Assembly: GCA_965203525.1 (NCBI GenBank)
Contig: OZ241898.1
Span: 4,712,001-4,776,000 of the forward strand
Length of the DNA stretch: 64,000 bases
Source of the DNA: WTFV01 sp965203525
GTDB taxonomy: Bacteria > Acidobacteriota > Vicinamibacteria > Vicinamibacterales > UBA8438
Reading direction: 5' to 3'
A program made the position numbers and the translations under genes. This document shows positions 48,957-60,821 of the stretch, in pieces (position 1 is the stretch's first letter; every line of letters starts with the position of its first letter). The notes under the pieces are model-generated. The model was given only the letters and a program-made list of their open reading frames with translations, did no database searches and was not told the origin of the DNA.

Positions 48957-51470
48957 GTGCACCAGGGCCTCCGCACACTCGATCGACTGCCGATCGGCGA
49001 GAGCGCCGTCGTTCACCGCGTCGACTGCGCGCGGCGCGTGGGGGGCCGGCTCATGGAGATGGGCCTGCTGCCGGGCACGCGGATCGAGATGGTCCGCCGC
49101 GCGCCTTTCGGCGACCCGCTGGAGATCCGGCTGCGGGGCTACCTGCTGAGCCTCCGGTCGGCCGACGCCGCGGAAGTCTCGCTGGCGCCGCTCGATCAGG
49201 TCGCCCCGGGCGGCGGCGCGGAGTCCGGAACGCCGCCGCGTTTCGACCCCCATCCGCCGCGGCACGCGGCGCCGCGGACGCGGGTCCCGCGCGTGCTCGT
49301 CGCCGGCAACGCCAACTCCGGCAAGACGACCATCTTCAACGCCCTGACCGGCGCGCGCGCCCGGATCGGCAACTATCCCGGCGTCACCGTGACCCGTTCG
49401 TCGCGCGAGATCGCCCTGCCCGGCGGGGAGCGCGTCGAGCTGGTCGACCTGCCCGGAACCTACAGCCTGAGCACGCATTCGCCGGACGAGCAGGTGGCGG
49501 TCGACGAAGTGCTGGGCCGGCGCGGCGCGCCGCCCGACGCCGTCGTGATCGTCGTCGACGCCGGCGCGCTGGAGCGCGGCCTGTACCTGGTCCTGCAGAT
49601 CGTCGAGACCGGGACGCCGGCGGTGGTGGCGCTGAACATGGTCGACGAGGCGGCGGCGGCCGGCGTCACGGTGGACGCGGACAGGCTGGGCGGCTGGCTG
49701 GGCGTCACCGTCGTCCCCACCGTCGGCTCGACGGGCGCCGGGCTCGACGGCCTGCGCCGCGCGGTCGGAGAGGCGATCGAACTGGCGCCGCGCGGCGACG
49801 TCGCGTGGACCGGATTTCCGCCGCCGGTCGAGAACGCCGTGTCCGCGGTGGAGGGGACGCTGCGCGGCGGGGCGTTCGACCGGACGCCGGCCGCCCGCCG
49901 GTCGTGGGCGGTCTGGTCGCTGCTGTCCCACGCGGCCGACGAGGACGACGTCGAAGGGCTGCCCGCCGCCGCGCGCGGCACCGTCGACGATCTGCGCCTG
50001 CGGGCCGCGGGCGAGCAGGTGAACCTCGAGCAGGAGGTCGTCGCCGCGCGCTACCGGTGGATCGAGACGGTGGTGGCCGACGTGCGCCGCCTGGCGCCGG
50101 CCGCGGCCGGCAACCGCGCCTGGACGGACCGCATCGACGGCGTCCTCACCCACCGCTTCTACGGCCTGGGCGTCTTCGCCGTCGTCATGGCCCTCCTGTT
50201 CGAGGCGCTGTTCGCCTGGTCCGAACCGTTCATCGGCGCCATCGAAGCGGCCACCGGGGCGCTGCAGACCGGCGTCGCCGGGATCCTGCCGGAGGGTCCG
50301 CTGCAGGACCTGATGGTCGACGGCGTGATCGCCGGGGTCGGCAACGTCGTGGTGTTCGTGCCGCAGATCGCGATGCTGTTCCTCTTCATCGCGTTCCTCG
50401 AAGACGTCGGGTACCTGGCGCGCGTCGCGTTCGTCATCGACCGCCTGATGGGCCGCGTCGGGCTGCACGGCAAGGCGTTCGTGCCGATGCTGTCCGGGTT
50501 CGCCTGCGCCATCCCGGCGGTGATGGCCACCCGCACGATCGAGAGCCGGCGGGACCGGCTGATCACGATGCTGACCCTGCCGATGGTCTCCTGCAGCGCC
50601 CGGCTGCCGGTCTACGCCCTGGTGACGGCGGTCGTGTTCGCGGGCGATGCGCGGGTGCTCGGCCTGTTCAGCGCCGGCGCCGCGGTCCTGTTCGCGATGT
50701 ACGCCCTCTCGGTGGCCGCGACGCTGGGGGCCGCGGCGGTTCTGCGGCGGACCGTGCTCAAGGGGCCGCGGCTGCCGCTCGTGCTGGAGCTGCCGCCGTA
50801 CCGCGTGCCGCTCTGGCGCAACGTCGGGCTGGTCGCCTGGCGCGGGCTGCGGAAGTTCCTGGTCGACGCCGGGACCATCATCCTGACGATGACCATCATC
50901 CTCTGGGCGCTGCTCTCCTATCCGCGCAGCGCGGAGATCGCCGAGCGGTACGCGGGCCTGCGCGCCGAGGCGGAGGCGTCGGCGGCCGACCCCGACGCCC
51001 GCGCGGAGCAGCTCGATCTGCTCGCCGGCCGCGAGGCGGGCGAGAGCCTGGAGCACAGCATCGCCGGGCGGGTCGGACGCCTGATCGAGCCGGCCATCGA
51101 GCCGCTCGGTTTCGACTGGCGCATCGGGGTCGGCATCCTCGGCGCGTTCGCCGCGCGCGAGGTCTTCGTCTCCACCCTCGGCATCGTCTTCGGCATCGCG
51201 GAGGCGGACGAGGAGAGCCAGTCGTTGCGCGCGTCGCTGCAGGAAGCGACGCACGCGGACGGCTCCCCGCTGATGACGCCGCTGGCCGGCGTGTCGCTGA
51301 TGGTCTTCTTCGTGCTGGCGTGCCAGTGCATGAGCACGATCGGCGTGGTCCGGCGCGAGTCGGGCTCGTGGGGCTGGCCGGCCTTCATGTTCGGCTACAT
51401 GTCCGTGCTCGCCTACGGCGCGTCGCTCCTCGTCTACCAGGTGGGAACGCTGCTGGGCTGGGGGGTGTGA
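48957..51470 (+). CDS. feoB: FeoA-FeoB fusion ferrous iron transporter
   Basis: An 837-residue Fe(II) transporter. Residues about 1-75 form a FeoA/SH3-like domain (RRVGGRLMEMGLLPGTRIEM and RLRGYLLSLRSADAAEV). The G domain follows: G1 GNANSGKTTIFNALTGA, G2-like IGNYPGVTVTRSS, G3 VDLPGTYSLSTHSPDEQV, and NMVDEA at G4. The membrane part has the two Gate motifs, VPMLSGFACAIPAVMATRTI with LPMVSCSARLPVYALV, and ends at VFFVLACQCMSTIGVVRRES. The start is GTG at 48957 with GGGAGG 8 bp upstream. The last 11 codons and stop are repeated 74 bp later, just before the FeoB-associated gene. Confidence 0.95.
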   Translation: MHQGLRTLDRLPIGESAVVHRVDCARRVGGRLMEMGLLPGTRIEMVRRAPFGDPLEIRLRGYLLSLRSADAAEVSLAPLDQVAPGGGAESGTPPRFDPHPPRHAAPRTRVPRVLVAGNANSGKTTIFNALTGARARIGNYPGVTVTRSSREIALPGGERVELVDLPGTYSLSTHSPDEQVAVDEVLGRRGAPPDAVVIVVDAGALERGLYLVLQIVETGTPAVVALNMVDEAAAAGVTVDADRLGGWLGVTVVPTVGSTGAGLDGLRRAVGEAIELAPRGDVAWTGFPPPVENAVSAVEGTLRGGAFDRTPAARRSWAVWSLLSHAADEDDVEGLPAAARGTVDDLRLRAAGEQVNLEQEVVAARYRWIETVVADVRRLAPAAAGNRAWTDRIDGVLTHRFYGLGVFAVVMALLFEALFAWSEPFIGAIEAATGALQTGVAGILPEGPLQDLMVDGVIAGVGNVVVFVPQIAMLFLFIAFLEDVGYLARVAFVIDRLMGRVGLHGKAFVPMLSGFACAIPAVMATRTIESRRDRLITMLTLPMVSCSARLPVYALVTAVVFAGDARVLGLFSAGAAVLFAMYALSVAATLGAAAVLRRTVLKGPRLPLVLELPPYRVPLWRNVGLVAWRGLRKFLVDAGTIILTMTIILWALLSYPRSAEIAERYAGLRAEAEASAADPDARAEQLDLLAGREAGESLEHSIAGRVGRLIEPAIEPLGFDWRIGVGILGAFAAREVFVSTLGIVFGIAEADEESQSLRASLQEATHADGSPLMTPLAGVSLMVFFVLACQCMSTIGVVRRESGSWGWPAFMFGYMSVLAYGASLLVYQVGTLLGWGV

Positions 51471-51546
51471 TGCTCCTGGCGGCCGCTGGACCCGGCCCGC
51501 GGCGGCGACATCAGGTGGGAACGCTGCTGGGCTGGGGGGTGTGATG
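51438..51546. repeat. 35-bp exact repeat of the feoB 3' end, offset 74 bp
   Basis: Bases 51438-51472 and 51512-51546 are identical, beginning CAGGTGGGAACGCTGCTGGG and ending GTGTGATG. Both contain the feoB stop; the second also supplies the start codon of the next gene, so the TGATG junction is preserved. Confidence 0.95.
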
Positions 51547-51702
51547 GACTGGCAGGAAGCGGCGGTGGCGGTCGTCGTCGGATCCGCGGTGGCGGCGCTC
51601 TACCGGCACCTGCGGGGGATCTTCGCGGCGCCGAAGCGCGGCGGCGGCGCGTCGTGCCACGACTGCGGCGACTGCGCGCCGCCGCGCGCGCCCGAAGTGT
51701 GA
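51544..51702 (+). CDS. FeoB-associated Cys-rich membrane protein
   Basis: A 52-residue protein: one membrane helix (EAAVAVVVGSAVAALYRHL) and a short cytoplasmic tail with ASCHDCGDCAPP, the clustered Cys of the FeoB-associated family. Its role in Fe(II) uptake is unclear. The ATG at 51544 overlaps the second copy of the feoB stop. Its own C-terminal codons and TGA are echoed three times downstream. Confidence 0.82.
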   Translation: MDWQEAAVAVVVGSAVAALYRHLRGIFAAPKRGGGASCHDCGDCAPPRAPEV

Positions 51703-51874
51703 CTGCCAATGGTGGACTTGGCGCGGGGTCGGATCGCGCGCCCGGAGTGTGATCGAGGAGTTGCACCTGCTCGGCGGTCGTCAGGCGCGCCGCCGCGCGC
51801 GCCCGGAGTGTGATGCGCGCCACCGTGGACCAGCGATCCCTGCAGGCGCGCCTCCGCGCGCGCCCGGAGTGTGA
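51683..51874. repeat. four copies of the FeoB-associated gene end
   Basis: GCGCGCCCGGAGTGTGA (first copy GAAGTGTGA) ends at 51702, 51752, 51813 and 51874, with spacings of 50, 61 and 61 bp. The third and fourth also share CAGGCGCGCC before the core. The intervals have no similarity to each other. The rest of the gap to the ATG at 51963 has no gene. Confidence 0.9.
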
Positions 51875-51962
51875 AGTTGACACGTTCGTTCCGGAGGCTC
51901 ATGCCCCGGACCGGGCGAATCGCTCCGCGAGTCGCACGTCTGGTTGGGCGGGGATCGAAACC

Positions 51963-53540
51963 ATGCGTTCGTTCAACACCGCCGGCCCCGTCAAGCCGGC
52001 CGATCACTACTGCATCCCGCCGCTCTCGCGCATCGATCCGGACGAAGTCCTCGGTCTCGTGCGCGACGAGAAGTACTTCGTGCTGCACGCGCCGCGGCAG
52101 ACCGGCAAGACCTCGGCGCTGCTGGCCCTGGCCGAGGCGCTGAACGAGCGGGGCTACCACTGCGTGTACGTCACCGTGGAAACCGCCCGCACCGCTCGCG
52201 ACGACGTGCGGCAGGCGATGCAGGTGGTTCTCGCCGCGCTGGGCGAGGCGGCGGAGATCGCGCTGGGCGATCGCTTCCTGGGCGAAGCGTGGCCCGACGT
52301 CCTCGCCCGGTTCGGGCCGAACATGGCGTTGCGCACCGCCCTGCGGCGCTGGGCGGAGGCGGCGCCGCGTCCGCTGGTGCTGCTGATCGACGAGATCGAC
52401 ACCCTGGTGGGCGACTCGCTGCTGTCGGTGCTGCAACAACTCCGCGCCGGCTACCCCGACCGGCCCGAGCGCTTCCCGCAGAGCGTGGTGCTGTGCGGCC
52501 TGCGCGACGTGCGCGACTACCGCATGGGCGCCTCCGGCAGCCCGTTCAACATCGTCGCCGCGTCGCTGCGGCTGGGGGACTTCTCGCGCGCCGAGACGCT
52601 GGCCCTGCTCGGCCAGCACACCGCGGAGACCGGGCAGGCGTTCGCGCCGGACGCGCTGGAGGCGGTGTGGACGCAGACTTGCGGCCAGCCGTGGCTGGTG
52701 AACGCGCTGGCGTACGGAGCCTGTTTCGAGAACAAGACGCTGCGCGCCGACCGCTCGCGCCCGGTCACCGCCGCCGACGTCGCCGCGGTCCGCGAGCAGC
52801 TCATCGTGGACCGGGTGACGCACCTGGACTATCTGGCGGACAAGCTGCGGGAGGAGCGCGTGCGGCGGGTGATCGAGCCGATGCTGACCGGCGCGGACCG
52901 GTACGCCTTCACGGACCGCGACGTCGGATACGCGCGCGACCTGGGGCTGCTGGCGCAGGACGCGCCGGTACGCATCGCCAACCCGATCTACGCCGAAGTG
53001 CTGCCGCGCGAACTGGCCTGGGTGGCGCAGGAGACGCTGGACCTGTCGCCGCCGCGGTACCTGCGGGCGGACGGCAGCCTCGACGCGGCGCTGCTGATGC
53101 GGGAGTTCCAGGACTTCTTCCGGCGCCACTCCGAGCACTGGCGGAACCGCTTCGCCTACGAGGAGGCGTGGCCGCAGTTGCTGCTGCAGGCGTATCTGCA
53201 GCGGGTGGTGAACGGGGGCGGGCGCATCGAGCGGGAGTATGCGCTGGGGAGCGGGCGGGTGGACCTGCTGATCGTCTGGCCGCTTGCGGACCGGCTCCAG
53301 GAGTTGGTGGTGGAATGCAAGGTGGTGCGGGAGCGCGACAGCCTGGAGAGCACGATCGACGAGGGGGTGGAGCAGACGGCGCGCTACGTGGCGCGCTGCG
53401 CGGCCGAGGCGGGGCACCTGGTGGTCATCGACCAGCGGGAGGACCGGAGCTGGGACGAGAAGACGTTCCACCACCGACGCCGCCCGGCGCGCCCGCAAAG
53501 CGGCGCCGGCGCCGCGCCGGTCGACGTGTGGGGCATGTGA
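51963..53540 (+). CDS. AAA-ATPase-like/PD-(D/E)XK nuclease-like fusion, copy 2
   Basis: A 525-residue paralogue of the 16651-18258 protein with the same two domains. HYCIPPLSRIDPDEVLGLV and VLHAPRQTGKTSALLAL (Walker A) open the NTPase, PLVLLIDEIDTLVGD is Walker B, and the C-terminus has REYALGSGRVDLLIVWP with LVVECKVVRERDSLES (Asp and ExK). The sequences between the paralogues are far more alike in the NTPase than in the middle region. Function not established; several copies per genome are known for such families. A good terminator follows at 53598-53628. Confidence 0.83.
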   Translation: MRSFNTAGPVKPADHYCIPPLSRIDPDEVLGLVRDEKYFVLHAPRQTGKTSALLALAEALNERGYHCVYVTVETARTARDDVRQAMQVVLAALGEAAEIALGDRFLGEAWPDVLARFGPNMALRTALRRWAEAAPRPLVLLIDEIDTLVGDSLLSVLQQLRAGYPDRPERFPQSVVLCGLRDVRDYRMGASGSPFNIVAASLRLGDFSRAETLALLGQHTAETGQAFAPDALEAVWTQTCGQPWLVNALAYGACFENKTLRADRSRPVTAADVAAVREQLIVDRVTHLDYLADKLREERVRRVIEPMLTGADRYAFTDRDVGYARDLGLLAQDAPVRIANPIYAEVLPRELAWVAQETLDLSPPRYLRADGSLDAALLMREFQDFFRRHSEHWRNRFAYEEAWPQLLLQAYLQRVVNGGGRIEREYALGSGRVDLLIVWPLADRLQELVVECKVVRERDSLESTIDEGVEQTARYVARCAAEAGHLVVIDQREDRSWDEKTFHHRRRPARPQSGAGAAPVDVWGM

Positions 53541-53597
53541 CGCGCTCCGGTCGTCCCGGCGCCCGCGGCGATCGATGCGTCGGGCATGGCCGGATTC

Positions 53598-53628
53598 CTC
53601 CAGTGAACAGTCGGTCTACTGGAGTTTT
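53598..53628 (+). terminator. rho-independent terminator
   Basis: CTCCAGT (53598-53604), a 13-nt loop and ACTGGAG (53618-53624) followed directly by TTTT. It terminates the AAA/nuclease gene and faces the HD gene. Confidence 0.75.
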
Positions 53629-53635
53629 CGGCCGC

Positions 53636-54253
53636 TCACGCCCTGCCCCGTACCCCCGGCGGCAGTCCCGCACGAATCTGACGCGCATCCTCCCGAAGCG
53701 CCTCCGCCGCCGCGGCGAAGGCGTCGAGCCGCCGCCGGTGCTCCGCCAGGATCGCGTGGCTCCAGCGGCCGGCGGCCAGGTCGTAGACGGCGTTCTGGTA
53801 CCACAGCATCTCCTCGAGACCGGCGCTGAACGCGTCCAGAAAGGCGGCGCCACGCGCCTCGATGCCGGAGACCATCTTCGTCAGGTTGTGGATCTTGTCC
53901 GCCGAGGCGACGGCGAGCGAGCCGAGCCGCGGCGTGGTCCGAAGCTGGTCGAGGTAGGCGAGCTTCCGCGTCTTCCAGCGCGCCGGCCGCGGCGGCTCGG
54001 AGACGTCCCGCACCATGCGGAGCACCGGTTCGCCGAAGCGCTCCGCGATGATCCCCGGATCGAGGTCGGTGTCTTCGAGCGTGTCGTGCAGCAGCGCGGC
54101 GACGACGGTGTCTTCGTCGCAGCCGAAGTCCGCGGCGATCCACGCCACCGACAGCGCGTGGGACGCCTCGAAGCCGCGGCCCGCCTTGCGCCGCCGCAAG
54201 CCGTGCGCCTCGAGCATCGTGGCGGCGGCGCTCTCGACCCGGGCGGAGTACAC
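53636..54253 (-). CDS. HD-domain hydrolase, RelA/SpoT-like
   Basis: A 205-residue single-domain protein. HALSVAWIAADFG with VVAALLHDTLEDTDL (HD pair, ED) and ASADKIHNLTKM match the (p)ppGpp hydrolase domain of SpoT/MESH1-like proteins; no synthetase domain is present. Hydrolysis of (p)ppGpp is likely but not proven. The start is GTG at 54253, 2 bp after the upstream stop (54256-54258), so it is probably co-transcribed with the VWA gene. Confidence 0.85.
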   Translation of the reverse strand: MYSARVESAAATMLEAHGLRRRKAGRGFEASHALSVAWIAADFGCDEDTVVAALLHDTLEDTDLDPGIIAERFGEPVLRMVRDVSEPPRPARWKTRKLAYLDQLRTTPRLGSLAVASADKIHNLTKMVSGIEARGAAFLDAFSAGLEEMLWYQNAVYDLAAGRWSHAILAEHRRRLDAFAAAAEALREDARQIRAGLPPGVRGRA

Positions 54254-54255
54254 GG

Positions 54256-55170
54256 TCAGGGACCACCGGCGGCCGCCGGCGCCGCATAGGTGCGGCGCGC
54301 CCGCGCCTGCATCCCGCGTTGCCTGACGCGCACCTCTATCTCGTGCAGCCGCCCGTCCCGCCGCGGCGTGAAGCCGATGACGTACTGGCTGTGCAGCTCC
54401 TGGGCGACGCGCGTGAAGGTGGGACCGAGGTCGGCCGCCTCGGTCAGCTCGAAGTAGCCGCCGCCGGTCTGCTCCGCGAACCGCCGCAGGTTGCGGTCCG
54501 GGCGGGTCGTCACGTAGCGCGCCCCGTTGAAGTAGTTGCTCTCGAATCCGATGGAGTAGATCATCACTTCGTCGGCGATCGCGCGGTCGAGCACGTCGCG
54601 CGATCCGGCGTCGCTGTCGGTGTCGTCGCCGTCGGTGAAGAGCAGCACGACGCGCCGGCCCGGCACGTCCGACAGCGCGTCGAGCGCCGCCGCGGCGGCG
54701 TCGTAGACCCGGGTGGCGTTGCCGAAGTCGAGGCGGGGCAGCCAGGAGACGAGCTCGTCGCGGTCGCCGGTGAACGCGGCCGGCTCGATCTCCACCTTGT
54801 CGTTGAACGCGCCGACCCGGGCCCGGTCGAACGGCAGCATCCGGATCAGGAACTGCTCGGCGCCGGCCATCAGGCGGCGGCGGTTGAGGTCCATGCTCGC
54901 GCTGGTGTCGAGCATGACGACGACCGTGATCGGCCGGACGTCGTTCTCGAACAGCACGATCTCGGCCGGTCGCCCGTCGTCGAAGACCTCGAAGTCCTCG
55001 CGGAGCAGGTCGGGCACGAGACGCCCGTTGCGGTCGGTGACCGTGACGAACAGGTCGACCAGTTGCGTCCCGCTGCGGAACAGGGGCTGCTGCTGCGCCG
55101 CGGCACCGGCGCCCGCCGCCAGCAGTCCGGCCAGGACCGCCGGAACCGCGCACGTTCGTGGAGATGGCAT
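54256..55170 (-). CDS. VWA-domain protein of the acidobacterial TIGR03436 type
   Basis: A 304-residue exported protein. The signal peptide (VPAVLAGLLAAGAGAAAQQQ) is followed by FVTVTDRNGRLVPDLLREDF and VFDDGRPAEIVLFENDVRP, a pattern characteristic of the VWFA-related acidobacterial family, then the MIDAS motif VVMLDTSASMDLNRRR and LFTDGDDTDSD. The function is unknown; metal-dependent binding is expected. The start at 55170 has TAAGCT (55177-55182) 6 bp upstream, so the transcript should be leaderless. It is the best taxonomic pointer in the window. Confidence 0.9.
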   Translation of the reverse strand: MPSPRTCAVPAVLAGLLAAGAGAAAQQQPLFRSGTQLVDLFVTVTDRNGRLVPDLLREDFEVFDDGRPAEIVLFENDVRPITVVVMLDTSASMDLNRRRLMAGAEQFLIRMLPFDRARVGAFNDKVEIEPAAFTGDRDELVSWLPRLDFGNATRVYDAAAAALDALSDVPGRRVVLLFTDGDDTDSDAGSRDVLDRAIADEVMIYSIGFESNYFNGARYVTTRPDRNLRRFAEQTGGGYFELTEAADLGPTFTRVAQELHSQYVIGFTPRRDGRLHEIEVRVRQRGMQARARRTYAAPAAAGGP

Positions 55171-55577
55171 GCGCGCAGCTTACCGCCGCTGGCGCGTGCG
55201 CGCAACGGAACGCCGCGCATCGGGTGCGCGTCAGACTTGTGAGACGAGTGCTCTGGCGCTGTCAGAGTCGTCGATTCCGGTGTCGTTCTCGGCATCCAGG
55301 CCCTCCGAACGGGACGGACGTCGCGAGAACCGGCCGCGCTGGATGCCCCCCAGCGGCGGCGTCTCGTTTTTTGACGTGCACCCCCGCGCATTGTCAACGC
55401 GCACGTTGGAGTGTACTTTCGGACGAGCCCGCGCGGGGTGCGGACGGGCGCACGTCCGGCGCCGTCCACCAGCCCCCATGCACTGACGAGCCCGCGCGGG
55501 GTGCGGACGGGCGTCCGTGATCGACGCGCGCGCCGGCAGGCTCGCCGGCCGCGGGGGATACGGCGTTCCGCGTCACG
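55171..55577. other. 407-bp intergenic region upstream of metH
   Basis: No gene is supported here. It contains the -10 of the VWA gene at its left edge, an inverted pair GGCATCCAG (55291-55299) and CTGGATGCC (55339-55347), a stem CGCTGG/CCAGCG (55337-55354), a TTTTTT run (55367-55372) and a 29-bp direct repeat. I do not see the conserved boxes of a cobalamin or SAM riboswitch. Confidence 0.6.
55422..55513. repeat. 29-bp direct repeat, offset 63 bp
   Basis: Bases 55422-55450 and 55485-55513 are identical, beginning GACGAGCCCGCGCGGGGTGC. Unlike the others it does not clearly overlap a recognised gene end; it lies 65 bp before metH. Confidence 0.92.
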
Positions 55578-59297
<3,720 letters not shown>

Positions 59298-59391
59298 CGG
59301 CGAACGGCGGCGCCTCGAAACGCGCGGACGCGGCGTCCTCCGCGGCCCCGATCGAACCCCTGGCCGCGCTTCTTGCGTGCTCCCGCGCGGC

Positions 59392-59419
59392 TTGACAACG
59401 GCGCGGGCGCCTGTATACA
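59392..59419 (+). promoter_or_regulatory. sigma70-type promoter
   Basis: TTGACA (59392-59397) and TATACA (59414-59419), spaced 16 bp, form the best-matched promoter in the window. The ATG at 59616 implies a leader of about 190 nt, which I could not fold into a known element. The rest of 59298-59615 holds no gene. Confidence 0.75.
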
Positions 59420-59615
59420 GTGGAAGCACTGTCAGGTTTCGGCCCACCTCCCCACAACGGATCTCCCAGGCCGTTCGGGGTATTCCGGTTCAGAAAACGC
59501 GCGTAGACGTTGCGGCGCCCGAGCGTCCCGGCTCGGAAGTGCGTCGGGATCCAGGGAGGCATTCGTGCCGACCATCCTGCCGGGCGCCGTCGTCCAAACC
59601 AGGAGGAGGGCAACG

Positions 59616-60578
59616 ATGTCGACCAAACCGTCAGCGGATCCGTCCATGGAGCGAGGCGCCAACCCGGTGCGTCCCGCTCCCGCACCCGCACCCGCTCCCC
59701 GCAAGCCGGCCCCGCTGCCGCAGAAGAAGTCGGGGTTCCAGCGGTTCGTGCTTCAGTTTCTACTGCTGGTGATCGCGCTGGGCGGCGCCTACGGCACCGG
59801 CTACCTGGTCAACGCCAACGAGATGCAGACCAATCGGAACGACCTCCTGCAGCAGCAGCTAGATGCGCAGGAGCGGATTCTCGCGCTCGAGCAGCAGATC
59901 GCCGAGCTCCGGGAGACTCGCGAGCGCGGCAACCGCGTGGAGCTGGATCTGACCGAGGTGTTCGATCCGATCCGCGATGCGGTCGGGCGCATCGCGCTGG
60001 CGCGGATGGGCGAGATCTCGCGCGAGATCACGACGGAGCTCACGCGGCTGGTGGAAGACGACCTCGCGCGCCTTGACGATCCGGCGAACGCCGCCGCCGG
60101 CGGGGCGGGGCCCGGCGGCATGAGCAACGGGGACCCGGCCGCCGACCCGACTTCCGAACCGGAGGTGGCGACCTCGGTGGTCGAGCCCCCGGCGCCGCAG
60201 AGCGGCGGCGGACGTCCGGATTCGCTGCAGCCGGACAGCTCCGCCTTCGATGCAGCCAGACCGCCCGACCCGGCGGCCGAGCTCGCCGGGAACGAGCCGG
60301 AGACCGCGGAGCCACCGCCGGCGGCGGGGCCCGCCTCCGCCGGCTCGGTCCCCGCACCGGCGAACGAGGCGTCGGCGGCGGGCGGCGCGGATCTTCCGCC
60401 GGCCGCACGACAGGCGGTCTCCCAGGAAGCGTCACGTTCGGCTCCGGCGGCGGGTGGCGGGTTCGGGGCCGGACCCGGGGCCCCCTCCCCGCCGGGACGA
60501 TCGGCCAGAGCGGCCGATGCGCCGGAGACGGCGCGGCCGCCCGGACCGGGCGGCGCCGTCCCGGGCACCGTGCCCTGA
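59616..60578 (+). CDS. single-pass membrane protein with coiled coil and Pro/Ala-rich tail
   Basis: A 320-residue protein I do not recognise. Residues 1-45 are Pro-rich (PVRPAPAPAPAPRKPAP), followed by a membrane helix (FVLQFLLLVIALGGAYGTGY), a coiled coil (LLQQQLDAQERILALEQQIA), a charged helical stretch (EVFDPIRDAVGRIALARM) and about 170 disordered residues rich in Pro, Ala, Gly and Glu. A strong AGGAGGAGGG lies 5 bp before the ATG. A cell-envelope tether or scaffold is a guess. It is convergent with the SurA-like gene. Confidence 0.72.
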   Translation: MSTKPSADPSMERGANPVRPAPAPAPAPRKPAPLPQKKSGFQRFVLQFLLLVIALGGAYGTGYLVNANEMQTNRNDLLQQQLDAQERILALEQQIAELRETRERGNRVELDLTEVFDPIRDAVGRIALARMGEISREITTELTRLVEDDLARLDDPANAAAGGAGPGGMSNGDPAADPTSEPEVATSVVEPPAPQSGGGRPDSLQPDSSAFDAARPPDPAAELAGNEPETAEPPPAAGPASAGSVPAPANEASAAGGADLPPAARQAVSQEASRSAPAAGGGFGAGPGAPSPPGRSARAADAPETARPPGPGGAVPGTVP

Positions 60579-60602
60579 AGCTCCGGCGCGCAGGCAAAGC
60601 GG

Positions 60603-60649
60603 CGGCAGGCCGCGGCTCACGAGACCCGAACCGTGAGCGCGGCCTGCCG
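60603..60649. terminator. large bidirectional hairpin between convergent genes
   Basis: Left arm 60603-60620 pairs with 60633-60649 over 17 bp with a single bulged G; the loop is 12 nt. No T run follows on either strand. It lies 25 bp after the membrane protein stop and is well placed to block both transcripts. The rest of 60650-60821 contains no gene I can support. Confidence 0.7.
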
Positions 60650-60821
60650 GCCGCCGGCCCTCACGCTCCGTTCGCCCGCTTCGAATCCCCTCTACGCCCC
60701 CTCGCCGCCGTCGGACCCGTTCACTCGATCAGCCCGGTCACCGCCAACTTCGACAGGCCGCCTCTCGCCCCCGCTTGCGGTACTCTATGGCGTTCGTGCT
60801 CGTCGAGCGCTCGGCGCGGCG

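Noticed and set aside
51438..51546. Diversity-generating retroelement template/variable repeat pair
   Set aside because: The copies are identical with no adenine-specific changes, and no reverse transcriptase lies nearby.
51683..51874. CRISPR array
   Set aside because: The core is too short and degenerate, intervals differ (50, 61, 61), the first copy is coding, and no cas gene is present.
55171..55577. Cobalamin riboswitch for metH
   Set aside because: The conserved B12-box sequences are not visible; only generic inverted repeats are present.
60718..60800. Minus-strand frame ending GLSKLAVTGLIE
   Set aside because: Short, without start or family match; it may be a severed gene end but cannot be supported.
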